Shown here in pieces: positions 1 through 5,559 of a stretch of DNA of 8,109 nucleotides. Both the position numbers and the translations under genes were made by a program. Origin of the DNA: Candidatus Nitrosymbiomonas sp. (GTDB lineage: Bacteria > Sysuimicrobiota > Sysuimicrobiia > Sysuimicrobiales > Humicultoraceae); the NCBI GenBank assembly GCA_020724185.1, contig DYHL01000002.1, forward strand, positions 26,347 to 34,455, given 5' to 3'. Position 1 is the stretch's first letter; the number at the start of each line of letters is the position of its first letter. The notes below the pieces were generated by a model. The model was not told the origin of the DNA, did not search any database, and saw nothing but the letters and a program-made list of their open reading frames with translations.

Positions 1-170
1 CCGTCGTCCATCCGGACCGGGAAGCTAACGGTCAGTTCGCGCTTTGGGTACGCAAGAAACTCTCGGATACCCCGCTTGAGCGGCAGATAGTTTGCGGCCT
101 CGTTGTACTGCCGCAGCGCCATCCCCCACGGGTCTTCCCGGGGGGTCGTCACGGGAGTTGCGGTACTCAT
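1..170 (-). CDS. gdhA: Glu/Leu/Phe/Val-family dehydrogenase (glutamate dehydrogenase type), N-terminal 56 codons, cut by window edge
   Basis: Only the N-terminus is present; the frame is open to the left edge. From the ATG at 170 the protein contains PLKRGIREFL followed by PKRELTVSFPVRMDDG. The PxRxLxVxxPVxMDDG signature opens the dimerisation domain of amino-acid dehydrogenases of the glutamate dehydrogenase family. Family members carry out reversible oxidative deamination of glutamate, or of a branched-chain or aromatic amino acid, with NAD(P), in the cytoplasm as oligomers. The substrate-deciding residues and Rossmann fold are off the window, so glutamate is the likeliest substrate but is not proven. 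The start is supported by an excellent Shine-Dalgarno, AAGGAGG at 176-182, spaced 5 nt. A 26-codon ORF ends 11 nt upstream, so translation may be coupled. It lies about 300 bp beyond queA on the same strand; whether it has its own promoter is not clear. Confidence 0.85.
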   Translation of the reverse strand, partial: MSTATPVTTPREDPWGMALRQYNEAANYLPLKRGIREFLAYPKRELTVSFPVRMDD

Positions 171-175
171 CTCCT

Positions 176-182
176 CCTCCTT
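176..182 (-). promoter_or_regulatory. Ribosome binding site of the dehydrogenase
   Basis: The minus strand reads AAGGAGG followed by AGGAG and then ATG. This is a near-perfect complement of the 16S rRNA 3' end with a 5-nt spacer. It fixes the dehydrogenase start at 170 and overlaps the stop codon (182-184) of the upstream 26-codon ORF, an arrangement favouring re-initiation. Confidence 0.8.
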
Positions 183-262
183 CACGCGGCGATCTTGATC
201 TCGGGCCGGGGTTCGAGTTCCTGGGCGAGATCCCGCTGCGCGACCTCTTCGCGGGTCGTCAT
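182..262 (-). CDS. Small ORF, 26 aa, immediately upstream of the dehydrogenase
   Basis: I do not recognise this product. From the ATG at 262 it encodes 26 residues, beginning MTTREEVAQRDLAQEL and ending PEIKIAA, and stops at TGA (182-184). Three observations suggest it is translated. There is a purine-rich Shine-Dalgarno (GGGGAGGG, 269-276) spaced 6 nt from the ATG. By my count 21 of 25 sense codons after the ATG end in G or C, as in neighbouring real genes. It also sits 11 nt before the dehydrogenase start, with that gene's ribosome binding site in the gap. The peptide is hydrophilic, rich in Glu, Arg and Ala, with a probable helix over the first 16 residues and no membrane segment. The frame is open further upstream to a GTG at 451, but that 89-aa version is Arg/Pro-rich with no Shine-Dalgarno, and I reject it. 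It may be a leader peptide, a small partner protein, or spurious. Confidence 0.5.
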   Translation of the reverse strand: MTTREEVAQRDLAQELEPRPEIKIAA

Positions 263-288
263 TCCGATCCCTCCCCGCGCGCGGACAT
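259..288 (-). CDS. Micro-ORF, 9 aa (MSARGEGSE), overlapping the next small ORF by ATGA
   Basis: A 10-codon frame runs from the ATG at 288 to the TGA at 259-261. Its stop overlaps the start of the 26-codon ORF in an ATGA junction, the same kind of coupling seen between the ruv genes in this window. It is preceded by a good Shine-Dalgarno, AGAGGAG at 294-300, with a 5-nt spacer. That is at least as good as those of most real genes here. The peptide is too short to infer a function by composition. There is no run of Glu or another amino acid that would make it a classical attenuator peptide. ATG with a nearby GA-rich stretch can occur by chance in GC-rich DNA, so translation is a hypothesis. Confidence 0.35.
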   Translation of the reverse strand: MSARGEGSE

Positions 289-332
289 GCGGACTCCTCT
301 CACAGGATGGCGCACCCGCCGTTGGGCCCTCC

Positions 333-353
333 ATCGGGCAGGGACCCGATTTT
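333..353. other. Inverted repeat ATCGGG-N6-CCCGAT with T tract on the plus strand
   Basis: ATCGGG (333-338) and CCCGAT (345-350) form a perfect 6-bp stem around the 6-nt loop CAGGGA. The T ending the stem runs into TTT on the plus strand, giving a weak intrinsic-terminator look in that direction only. No plus-strand gene leads into it. Read on the minus strand it is a hairpin preceded by an A run, about 70 nt upstream of the small ORF at 262, and would lie in the dehydrogenase leader RNA. Confidence 0.35.
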
Positions 354-416
354 CTCGCCCTCTGGGCGCCGCCCGAGGCCTGCGGTTGGAGTCGGCGTCG
401 AGGACTACCCACGTCC

Positions 417-448
417 ACACATCGCCGACAGGTAAGGCCCTGATGTGT
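417..448. other. 7-bp inverted repeat just downstream of queA
   Basis: ACACATC (417-423) is repeated inverted as GATGTGT (442-448) with 18 nt between. On the minus strand the loop can add a short nested CAGG/CCTG stem. It starts 22 nt after the queA stop codon. No T tract follows on the minus strand, so it does not look like an intrinsic terminator. It could be a 3'-end stabilising hairpin, a protein-binding site or chance. Confidence 0.3.
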
Positions 449-470
449 CACTCATTTTGGATTCAGTCCA

Positions 471-1502
471 CTAGAGAATCAGCATCGCGTCGCCGAAGCT
501 GTAGAACCTGTAACGCTCCCGCACCGCCTCGGCGTATGCCTTCAAGACTGCCTCGCGCCCGGCGAACGCGGAAACGAGCATGAGCAGCGTGGTCCTGGGC
601 AAATGGAAGTTCGTAACGAGCCCCTGCACCGCGCGGAAGGCGTAGCCCGGCGTAATGAACAGATCGGTCCACCCGCTGTAAGCCTGAATGCGGCCGTGTG
701 GGCCGGCTGCGGTCTCCAGGGCTCGCACCGCGGAGGTGCCCACCGCTATCAACCGGCCGCGGCGCGCGTTGATGGCTGATGCGGCCTCGGGCATAATCGT
801 GGAGTGCTCGGCCTCCATCCGGTGCTCGCGCACATCCTCCGTGCGCACGCTCTGGAAGGTTCCGATTCCAATGTGCAGGGTCAGCGTGACCAGCCCCACG
901 CCCCCATCGCCGAGCCGGGCCAGCAACTCGGGCGTGAAGTGCAGTCCGGCGGTGGGCGCTGCCACCGAACCGTCCGCCCTGGCGTAGACGGTCTGGTAAT
1001 CGTCGGGGCCGGTCTCGTCACCGCGGATGTACGGGGGTAGCGGCACCTCGCCGGAGGAGAGGAGCAGATCCAGCATGGTCTCGCCCGAGAGCAGACGCAC
1101 CAGGCGGCGGCCGTCCGGCAGACGGCCCACGACCTCCAGGGGCGCCGTGCGCGGACCCACCTCGACGATCGTGCCCGGCGGAAGCCGGCGTCCTGGGCGC
1201 GCTAGCGCCTCCCAGGCGCCCTCACCTCCGGATCGGCCTCCGGACGGGCGGAGCAGCAGCAGTTCCACCGCTCCCCCTCCGCTGCGCCGGCGCCCGCGCA
1301 GCCGCGCCGGGATCACACGGGTGTCGTTCACTACGAGGATGTCCCCGCCACGCAGGTAGTCGCCGATCTCGCGGAAGATGCGGTGTGCCGTGCGCTTCGT
1401 GGACCGGTCGAGCACGAGCAGCCGCGAGGCGTCTCGGGGTGAAGCCGGGCGCTGCGCGATGAGCTCGGGCGGAAGTACGTAGTCGAAATCGGACAGGCGC
1501 AT
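471..1502 (-). CDS. queA: S-adenosylmethionine:tRNA ribosyltransferase-isomerase QueA
   Basis: QueA transfers and isomerises the ribosyl moiety of S-adenosylmethionine onto preQ1 in tRNA wobble position 34, making epoxyqueuosine, the penultimate step of queuosine synthesis. It is cytoplasmic. The 343-residue product has the usual family length and hallmark motifs throughout: YVLPPELIAQRP near residues 8-19, NDTRVIPARLRG (59-70), GEVPLPPYI (151-159), GSVAAPTAGLHFT (178-190), LHIGIGTFQSVR (209-220), HRMEAE (227-232), VGTSAVRALE (254-263), TNFHLPRTTLLMLVSAF (297-313) and the C-terminal YRFYSFGDAM. The start is the ATG at 1502, which overlaps the spoIID stop by one base (TGATG) and gives the standard MRLSDFDY start. 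An in-frame extension upstream is only the shadow of spoIID. There is no strong Shine-Dalgarno, so translation is probably coupled. In Bacillota-type clusters tgt commonly follows; here no tgt follows within the window. Confidence 0.97.
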   Translation of the reverse strand: MRLSDFDYVLPPELIAQRPASPRDASRLLVLDRSTKRTAHRIFREIGDYLRGGDILVVNDTRVIPARLRGRRRSGGGAVELLLLRPSGGRSGGEGAWEALARPGRRLPPGTIVEVGPRTAPLEVVGRLPDGRRLVRLLSGETMLDLLLSSGEVPLPPYIRGDETGPDDYQTVYARADGSVAAPTAGLHFTPELLARLGDGGVGLVTLTLHIGIGTFQSVRTEDVREHRMEAEHSTIMPEAASAINARRGRLIAVGTSAVRALETAAGPHGRIQAYSGWTDLFITPGYAFRAVQGLVTNFHLPRTTLLMLVSAFAGREAVLKAYAEAVRERYRFYSFGDAMLIL

Positions 1503-2668
1503 CAGGGACGCGCGGCGATCGCGACGCCCGTGTAGAAGTGCTTGAGGATGGCGGTGTAGTCGCGGCCTGCGAGCGCCATCCCGCGGGCGCCCCACTGGCT
1601 CATTCCCACGCCGTGCCCGAACCCCCGCCCTGCGAGCTCGACCGTGCCCTCGGTCGGGTAGGAACGCACCGCAAACAGCGTGCTCCGCAGCACGCTCGTG
1701 CCCACCGCCGTGCGGAACTCGGTGCCCCGCATCTCGCCTCCCCCGGAGGCAGCCGCGAGCCGGAGGACCATCACGCGTCCGGACGGGCTGGTGGAGGCAA
1801 CCTCAAGGCGTTGAAGACCTGCCGGGGCGCGGCCCGCGCGCTGCAGCCGCGCCTCGATCACCGCCATCTCGAGCCGGAGGGTCCACTCGTGGTTAGGCGC
1901 GTCCCTGGATAACGGATCGGGCACGCCGCGCAGGTAGGGCGTCACGCTGCCCCAGACGTACTCGCTGCTCTCCGTGGCGCCGCCTGAGTCGGCGTGGAAG
2001 GCGGCGAATGCCGGCCTGCCGTTGTGGAGTAGGACGAGCCCGCGCGTGGCGTCCACCGCGGCCGTTGTGCGGGCGTCCTCGGCCGCCACCCCGCCGTAGA
2101 CCTGCGAATCGGTCGTTGCCCGCACGTCGTAGCCCTCGGCGGCGAACCTCCCGGCGCTCTGCACGGCCAGTGAGCGTGCGGCGATCGCCTGAGCGCGCAG
2201 TGCCTCGGGCGGCCAGCGCGGATCCATCTCGCTGCGCACCACGCCGTAGAGGTACTCCTCCAGGTCGAGCTCGTTGATCGCGGTCACGCGGCCCACCGCG
2301 GTGCGCTTCAACTCGATTAGCCCCCGGTACGGCCTGCCGCCGAGTTGGAGGAAGGCGCCCCGCGGCGCCAGGCGAACCGTGGCGCCGTAGCCGACGCCGT
2401 CCAGTTCAAGCCCGCCGGCCGCGGCGCGCACGGTCAGCCGTCCTGATTCAAGCGTCTCGCGGCGGCCTGACTCGACGTCCAGCAGATCAAACGGTCCGGC
2501 GCAGGTTATGGTCAGGAACTCCTGGCCCAGCAGCAACCCCACGCGGACCAGATCCGAGGGCTGCGCCGTCCCCTGCCAGGCGCGCGCAGGCGCGCCGCCG
2601 GCGAGCAGCACGACGGCCGCGAGCAGCGCCACGCCCACGAGCAGCGTAAACCTACCCGGCGGCTTCAT
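1502..2668 (-). CDS. SpoIID/LytB-domain protein (exported peptidoglycan-acting)
   Basis: The product has 388 residues. A signal peptide covers about 1-30: short basic N-terminus, hydrophobic LLVGVALLAAVVLLAGG, then ARA before Trp31, so it acts outside the membrane. The SpoIID core follows, with LDLEEYLYGVVRSEM (134-148), where Glu147 is the likely catalytic acid by analogy with SpoIID, then ALRAQAIAARSLA (156-168), FHADSGGATESSEYVWG (224-240) and the C-terminal GRGFGHGVGMSQWGARGMA (347-365). SpoIID is a lytic transglycosylase that cuts glycan strands stripped of stem peptides. In sporulators it drives engulfment; LytB-like relatives modify amidase activity or act in vegetative wall remodelling. 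The ATG at 2668 overlaps the ruvB stop in ATGA. A GTG at 2677 would add three residues and has a G-run nearby, but ATG fits the operon's coupling pattern. Family is certain; the sporulation role is not, so no symbol is assigned. Confidence 0.92.
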   Translation of the reverse strand: MKPPGRFTLLVGVALLAAVVLLAGGAPARAWQGTAQPSDLVRVGLLLGQEFLTITCAGPFDLLDVESGRRETLESGRLTVRAAAGGLELDGVGYGATVRLAPRGAFLQLGGRPYRGLIELKRTAVGRVTAINELDLEEYLYGVVRSEMDPRWPPEALRAQAIAARSLAVQSAGRFAAEGYDVRATTDSQVYGGVAAEDARTTAAVDATRGLVLLHNGRPAFAAFHADSGGATESSEYVWGSVTPYLRGVPDPLSRDAPNHEWTLRLEMAVIEARLQRAGRAPAGLQRLEVASTSPSGRVMVLRLAAASGGGEMRGTEFRTAVGTSVLRSTLFAVRSYPTEGTVELAGRGFGHGVGMSQWGARGMALAGRDYTAILKHFYTGVAIAARP

Positions 2669-3696
2669 TTTGTCCACAGGCCCCCCTGCACGCGCGGCCC
2701 CTCGGGCTGAACCAGACCCAGGTGGGCATACGCCGCCGAGGTGGCGCGCCGGCCGGACGGTGTGCGGACAATGAGCCCGGCCTTCAGGAGATAGGGCTCA
2801 ACCACCTCTTCGAGGGTGTCAATGTCCTCGTGCAGCGATGCGGCCAGGGCCTCGATGCCGGCCGGGCCGCCGCCGTAGATCTGGATCAAGGTGCGCAGCA
2901 GATCGCGATCGAGGCCGTCCAGCCCAAGGTGGTCCACGCCCTCGAACTCCAGCGCTTCCTGTGCGACCGCCTGGGTTATGACGCCCCCGGCCCGCACCTG
3001 GGCGTAGTCGCGAACCCGACGCAGCAGGCGGTTGGCAATCCTGGGAGTGCCGCGGGATCGGCATGCAATCTCCTCTGCTCCACCCTGCTCCACCGGCACC
3101 TGCAGGATCCCGGCTGACCGGAGAACGACCCGCGTCAGGTCCTCTTTGGTGAAGAAGTCGAGGTGGTGGAAGATGCCAAACCGTTCCCGCAGCGGAGATG
3201 ACAGCAGCCCGGCCCGCGTCGTCGCTCCTACCAGGGTGAAGGGACGGAGTTGGTAGCGCAGGGTGCGCGCGTGCTGCCCCTTGTCCAGGACGAAGTTCAC
3301 GCAGAAGTCCTCCATGGCAGGGTAGAGCAGCTCCTCGATCCCCCGCGAGAGACGGTGGATCTCGTCAATGAAGAGGACGTCCCCGGCGTTGAGGTTGGTG
3401 AGGATCCCCATCAGATCGCCGCCCCGCTCCAGCGCCGGACCGCTGGTGCCTACGAGCTGCGCGCCCATCTCCCGGGCCACGACGGCGGCCAGCGTGGTCT
3501 TGCCCAGCCCGGGCGGGCCGTGGAGCAGGACGTGGTCGAGCGATTCGCTCCGGCCGCAGGCGGCATCAATGCTGATGCGCAGCCCCTCGATGACCCGCGC
3601 CTGTCCGATGCACTCGTCCAGCCGTTGCGGCCGAAGGCTGCGGAGGACGTGTTCCTCCTCGGCGGCGACCTCGGGATCCAGCCGCTGCCGGCTCAT
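2665..3696 (-). CDS. ruvB: Holliday junction branch migration ATPase RuvB
   Basis: RuvB is the hexameric AAA+ motor that, loaded by RuvA, drives branch migration of Holliday junctions. The 343 residues match the family length. Visible motifs are the RuvB-type N-terminus with LRPQRLDECIGQ (21-32), Walker A GPPGLGKTT (60-68), Walker B LFIDEIHR (108-115), sensor 1 GATTRAGLLSSPLRERFG (157-174, with the Arg-finger region LRERFG), sensor 2 RGTPRIANRLLRRVRD (215-230), and a C-terminal winged helix around 255-325 with EPYLLKAGLIVRT. The segment between Walker B and sensor 1 (CVNFVLDKGQHARTLRYQL) differs somewhat from the common KGxxARSIRLDL form. The ATG at 3696 overlaps the ruvA stop (ATGA) and follows a G-rich stretch that can serve as a weak Shine-Dalgarno. 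The gene looks intact and functional. Confidence 0.98.
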   Translation of the reverse strand: MSRQRLDPEVAAEEEHVLRSLRPQRLDECIGQARVIEGLRISIDAACGRSESLDHVLLHGPPGLGKTTLAAVVAREMGAQLVGTSGPALERGGDLMGILTNLNAGDVLFIDEIHRLSRGIEELLYPAMEDFCVNFVLDKGQHARTLRYQLRPFTLVGATTRAGLLSSPLRERFGIFHHLDFFTKEDLTRVVLRSAGILQVPVEQGGAEEIACRSRGTPRIANRLLRRVRDYAQVRAGGVITQAVAQEALEFEGVDHLGLDGLDRDLLRTLIQIYGGGPAGIEALAASLHEDIDTLEEVVEPYLLKAGLIVRTPSGRRATSAAYAHLGLVQPEGPRVQGGLWTK

Positions 3697-4316
3697 TCTA
3701 CCCCGCCCCGTTCGAGCCGGTAGACTTCCTGGAAGAGCGCCTCAACCGAGTCCAGGTGCGGGGCGCGGCGGAGCGCCTCCTCCACCATCCGGTGGGCCTC
3801 GGCCGCACGGTGTCCGAGCTGGCGGGTAAGCACCTCAATGACCTCCTCGCGGAAGTCGGCCTCCGGAGCTTTGGGCGGCTCGGCGGCCTCGCGCAGCAGC
3901 GCGTACTTGCCCATCTTGCCGTGCAGGGTGGCGATCACCTTCTCCGCGCTCCGGCCGCCGATGCCCGGCAGCCGTTGCAGGAAAGCCGCGTCCCGCCGTT
4001 CGATCGCGTCGGCTATCTCGTGGACCGACCGCACCATGGCGCGTACTGCCTTGGTCGGCCCCAGGCCATCCACGGTAATGAACCGCTCAAAGAACTCTTG
4101 CTCGACCTCGCGCAGGAACCCTATCAGCACCGGCCGGGGCTGGTTGGCGGTAACGTGGTAGGAAATGAACAGTTCCAGCGGCGCGTCCCCCTCGCCCGAA
4201 GGCAGCGCCGCTTCCACCACGGGCGGCAGCGACACCTCGTAGCCCACGCCGCCGACCTCGAGCACGATCGCCCCCTCGCCGCGGCGCAGCACCTGCCCGC
4301 GCAGGAACCGGATCAC
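3693..4316 (-). CDS. ruvA: Holliday junction DNA-binding protein RuvA, divergent variant
   Basis: RuvA tetramers hold the four-way junction in a square-planar form and recruit RuvB. The 207-residue product has an OB-fold domain I (about 1-66, with EVGGVGYEVSLP at 20-31), domain II with helix-hairpin-helix motifs VDGLGPTKAVRAM (82-94) and LPGIGGRSAEKVIATL (116-131), a linker near 140-153, and the RuvB-binding domain III (about 155-202). In E. coli and B. subtilis the beta-hairpin of domain I carries REDA, whose Glu-Asp pair is the acidic pin. Here the aligned stretch is HVTANQPRPVLIGF (54-67) with no acidic residue. The second hairpin also reads HGKMGKYALL instead of the usual ELKDK type. From memory this resembles RuvA of Planctomycetes. 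The start is GTG at 4316, in a GTGA overlap with the ruvC stop, giving the canonical MIRFLRG opening. Confidence 0.95.
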   Translation of the reverse strand: MIRFLRGQVLRRGEGAIVLEVGGVGYEVSLPPVVEAALPSGEGDAPLELFISYHVTANQPRPVLIGFLREVEQEFFERFITVDGLGPTKAVRAMVRSVHEIADAIERRDAAFLQRLPGIGGRSAEKVIATLHGKMGKYALLREAAEPPKAPEADFREEVIEVLTRQLGHRAAEAHRMVEEALRRAPHLDSVEALFQEVYRLERGGVE

Positions 4317-4798
4317 CGCGTCACCGCCCGCAGGCGCGCCAGCCCCGCGTACGCGAGCGCCAGGGCGTCGGCAGCGTGCGGTTCGGGCAGGCGGCGCAGT
4401 CCCAGGAGCGCGCGCACGGCTTCCTGGACCTGGGTCTTCGTGGCCCGGCCCGAGCCGGTCACCGCGCGCTTCACCACGCTTGGCGCCAGCGTCACCATCC
4501 GGGTGCGTGAAGCGGCCACAGCCAGGCAGATGACGCCGCGCGCGTGCCCCAGCACGATGGCGGTCCTGGGGAACCGAGGGTGCGCGAACAGATCCTCGAG
4601 GACCACCAACTCGGGCCGCGCTTCGCGCAGCAGTTGCGCAACGTCCTCGTGCAGGTGCTGCAGGCGGACGATCAACTCGCCCCGGCGCTCCGTCGTCAGC
4701 ACTCCCATCTCGAGGACCCTGGGGCGGGTACCCTCGCCTTGAAGGACGCCGTACCCGGTGTGTTCCAGACCGGGATCAATCCCCATCACAAGAGGCAC
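4313..4798 (-). CDS. ruvC: Crossover junction endodeoxyribonuclease RuvC
   Basis: RuvC is the dimeric, metal-dependent resolvase that nicks Holliday junctions symmetrically after RuvAB migration. The 161-residue product has an RNase H-like fold with MGIDPGLEHTGYGVL (5-19) carrying Asp8, VVLEDLF (65-71) carrying Glu68, TGSGRATKTQVQ (114-125), and HAADALALA (141-149) supplying His141 and Asp144. His at the third catalytic position replaces the Asp of E. coli but is the form known in Thermus RuvC, so activity is expected. I chose the GTG at 4798 because it gives the family's usual spacing before GIDPG and lies one base past the yebC stop. GTG at 4789 or ATG at 4786 are possible shorter starts. 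Longer upstream frames only read yebC out of frame. No strong Shine-Dalgarno is visible, consistent with coupling to yebC. Confidence 0.96.
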   Translation of the reverse strand: MPLVMGIDPGLEHTGYGVLQGEGTRPRVLEMGVLTTERRGELIVRLQHLHEDVAQLLREARPELVVLEDLFAHPRFPRTAIVLGHARGVICLAVAASRTRMVTLAPSVVKRAVTGSGRATKTQVQEAVRALLGLRRLPEPHAADALALAYAGLARLRAVTR

Positions 4799-4799
4799 G

Positions 4800-5543
4800 C
4801 TACCCAACCTGCTGCAGTATCTCGTCAGGGATGTCGAAGTTGGCGTGCACGTTCTGCACGTCGTCCAGATCCTCGAGCGCGTCCAGCAGCCGGAGCACCT
4901 GCTGCGCTTCCTTGCCTTCAACCCGGACCGTGGTCCTGGGGTGCATCCGGACCTCCGCGCTGGACACGGTCAGGCCCCGTGCCTCCAGGGCCTGCTTGAC
5001 CTTGAAGGCCGCCTCCGGAGCGGTGAGGACCTCGAAGGCCTCGTCGGTGGTGCGCACGTCCTCGCCTCCTGCCTCCAGGGCCGCCAGGAGGAAGTCGTCC
5101 TCGGAGAGGGCGCCCTTTGGCGCGGTTACCGTTCCTTGGCGATCGAACATCCACGCCACCGAGCCGCCGCCCAGGTTGCCTCCGTGCCGCGTGAAAACCG
5201 CGCGCACCTCGCTCGCGGTGCGGTTGCGGTTGTCGGTCAGCGCCTCCACCATAACCGCCACGCCGCCCGGCGCGTAACCCTCGTACACAACCGTCTCATA
5301 GTTCGCGCCTGCCAGCTCCCCGGACCCGCGCTGCACGGCCCTGTGGATGTTGTCGCTGGGCATTCCGGCTTCCCTGGCTCGCTCGATCGCGGCGCGCAGG
5401 CGCATGTTGGCGTCAGGGTTGCCGCCGCCCTCCTTGGCCGCCACCATGATCTCACGGGAGACCTTGCTGAACAGTTTGCCCCGAACCAGGTCAACCTTCT
5501 GCTTCTTTAGCTTGATGTTGTGCCACTTGGAATGCCCGGACAT
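4800..5543 (-). CDS. yebC: YebC/PmpR-family (TACO1-like) protein
   Basis: The product has 247 residues, the standard family length. It opens with the diagnostic MSGHSKWHNIKLKKQKVD and continues RGKLFSKVSREIMVAAKEGG (21-40), MPSDNIHRAVQRG (61-73), YEGYAPGGVAVMVEALTDNRNRT as separate motifs around 87-109, and GGNLGGGSVAWMF (120-132). YebC proteins were long annotated as transcriptional regulators. Later work on YebC-type proteins and mitochondrial TACO1 points to ribosome association and relief of stalling at proline-rich sequences. Which role applies here cannot be read from sequence. The start at 5543 has a GAGGTG Shine-Dalgarno with 8-nt spacing. The PBP gene ends 16 nt upstream, and ruvC starts 1 nt after the stop. 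yebC next to ruvC is one of the most conserved bacterial gene pairs. Confidence 0.96.
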   Translation of the reverse strand: MSGHSKWHNIKLKKQKVDLVRGKLFSKVSREIMVAAKEGGGNPDANMRLRAAIERAREAGMPSDNIHRAVQRGSGELAGANYETVVYEGYAPGGVAVMVEALTDNRNRTASEVRAVFTRHGGNLGGGSVAWMFDRQGTVTAPKGALSEDDFLLAALEAGGEDVRTTDEAFEVLTAPEAAFKVKQALEARGLTVSSAEVRMHPRTTVRVEGKEAQQVLRLLDALEDLDDVQNVHANFDIPDEILQQVG

Positions 5544-5559
5544 GGCGCATGCACCTCGC

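Larger units (their letters stand above)
263..470 (-). other. Intergenic/leader region between queA and the dehydrogenase
   Basis: This roughly 200-base stretch has no protein-sized gene I believe in. It contains the 9-codon micro-ORF at its downstream end and two inverted repeats (333-350 and 417-448). I looked on the minus strand for a -35/-10 pair and for an intrinsic terminator after queA and found neither convincingly. I also compared it by eye with known amino-acid riboswitch and T-box hallmarks and recognised none. It could be the 5' leader of the dehydrogenase mRNA or a read-through spacer within a longer operon. Confidence 0.5.

Noticed and set aside
182..451. 89-codon GTG-start version of the small ORF before the dehydrogenase
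   Set aside because: The extra N-terminal part is Arg/Pro/Cys-rich, lacks a Shine-Dalgarno and crosses the hairpins. Only the last 26 codons look coding.
263..470. Riboswitch or T-box upstream of the dehydrogenase
   Set aside because: I could not identify the conserved elements of any known class by eye. Only short hairpins are visible.
4365..4381. RuvC catalytic Asp replaced by His as a sign of inactivation
   Set aside because: His at this position with the following Asp is a known active form (Thermus-type RuvC). The other catalytic residues are intact.
3756..4742. Plus-strand open frame of 328 codons antisense to ruvA and ruvC
   Set aside because: It spans two well-supported genes in antisense, has low-complexity basic composition and no family motif.
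4787..4921. Upstream extension of ruvC giving a 202-aa protein
   Set aside because: The extra residues are yebC read out of frame (Arg/Cys/Thr/Ser-rich). The family start falls at 4798.
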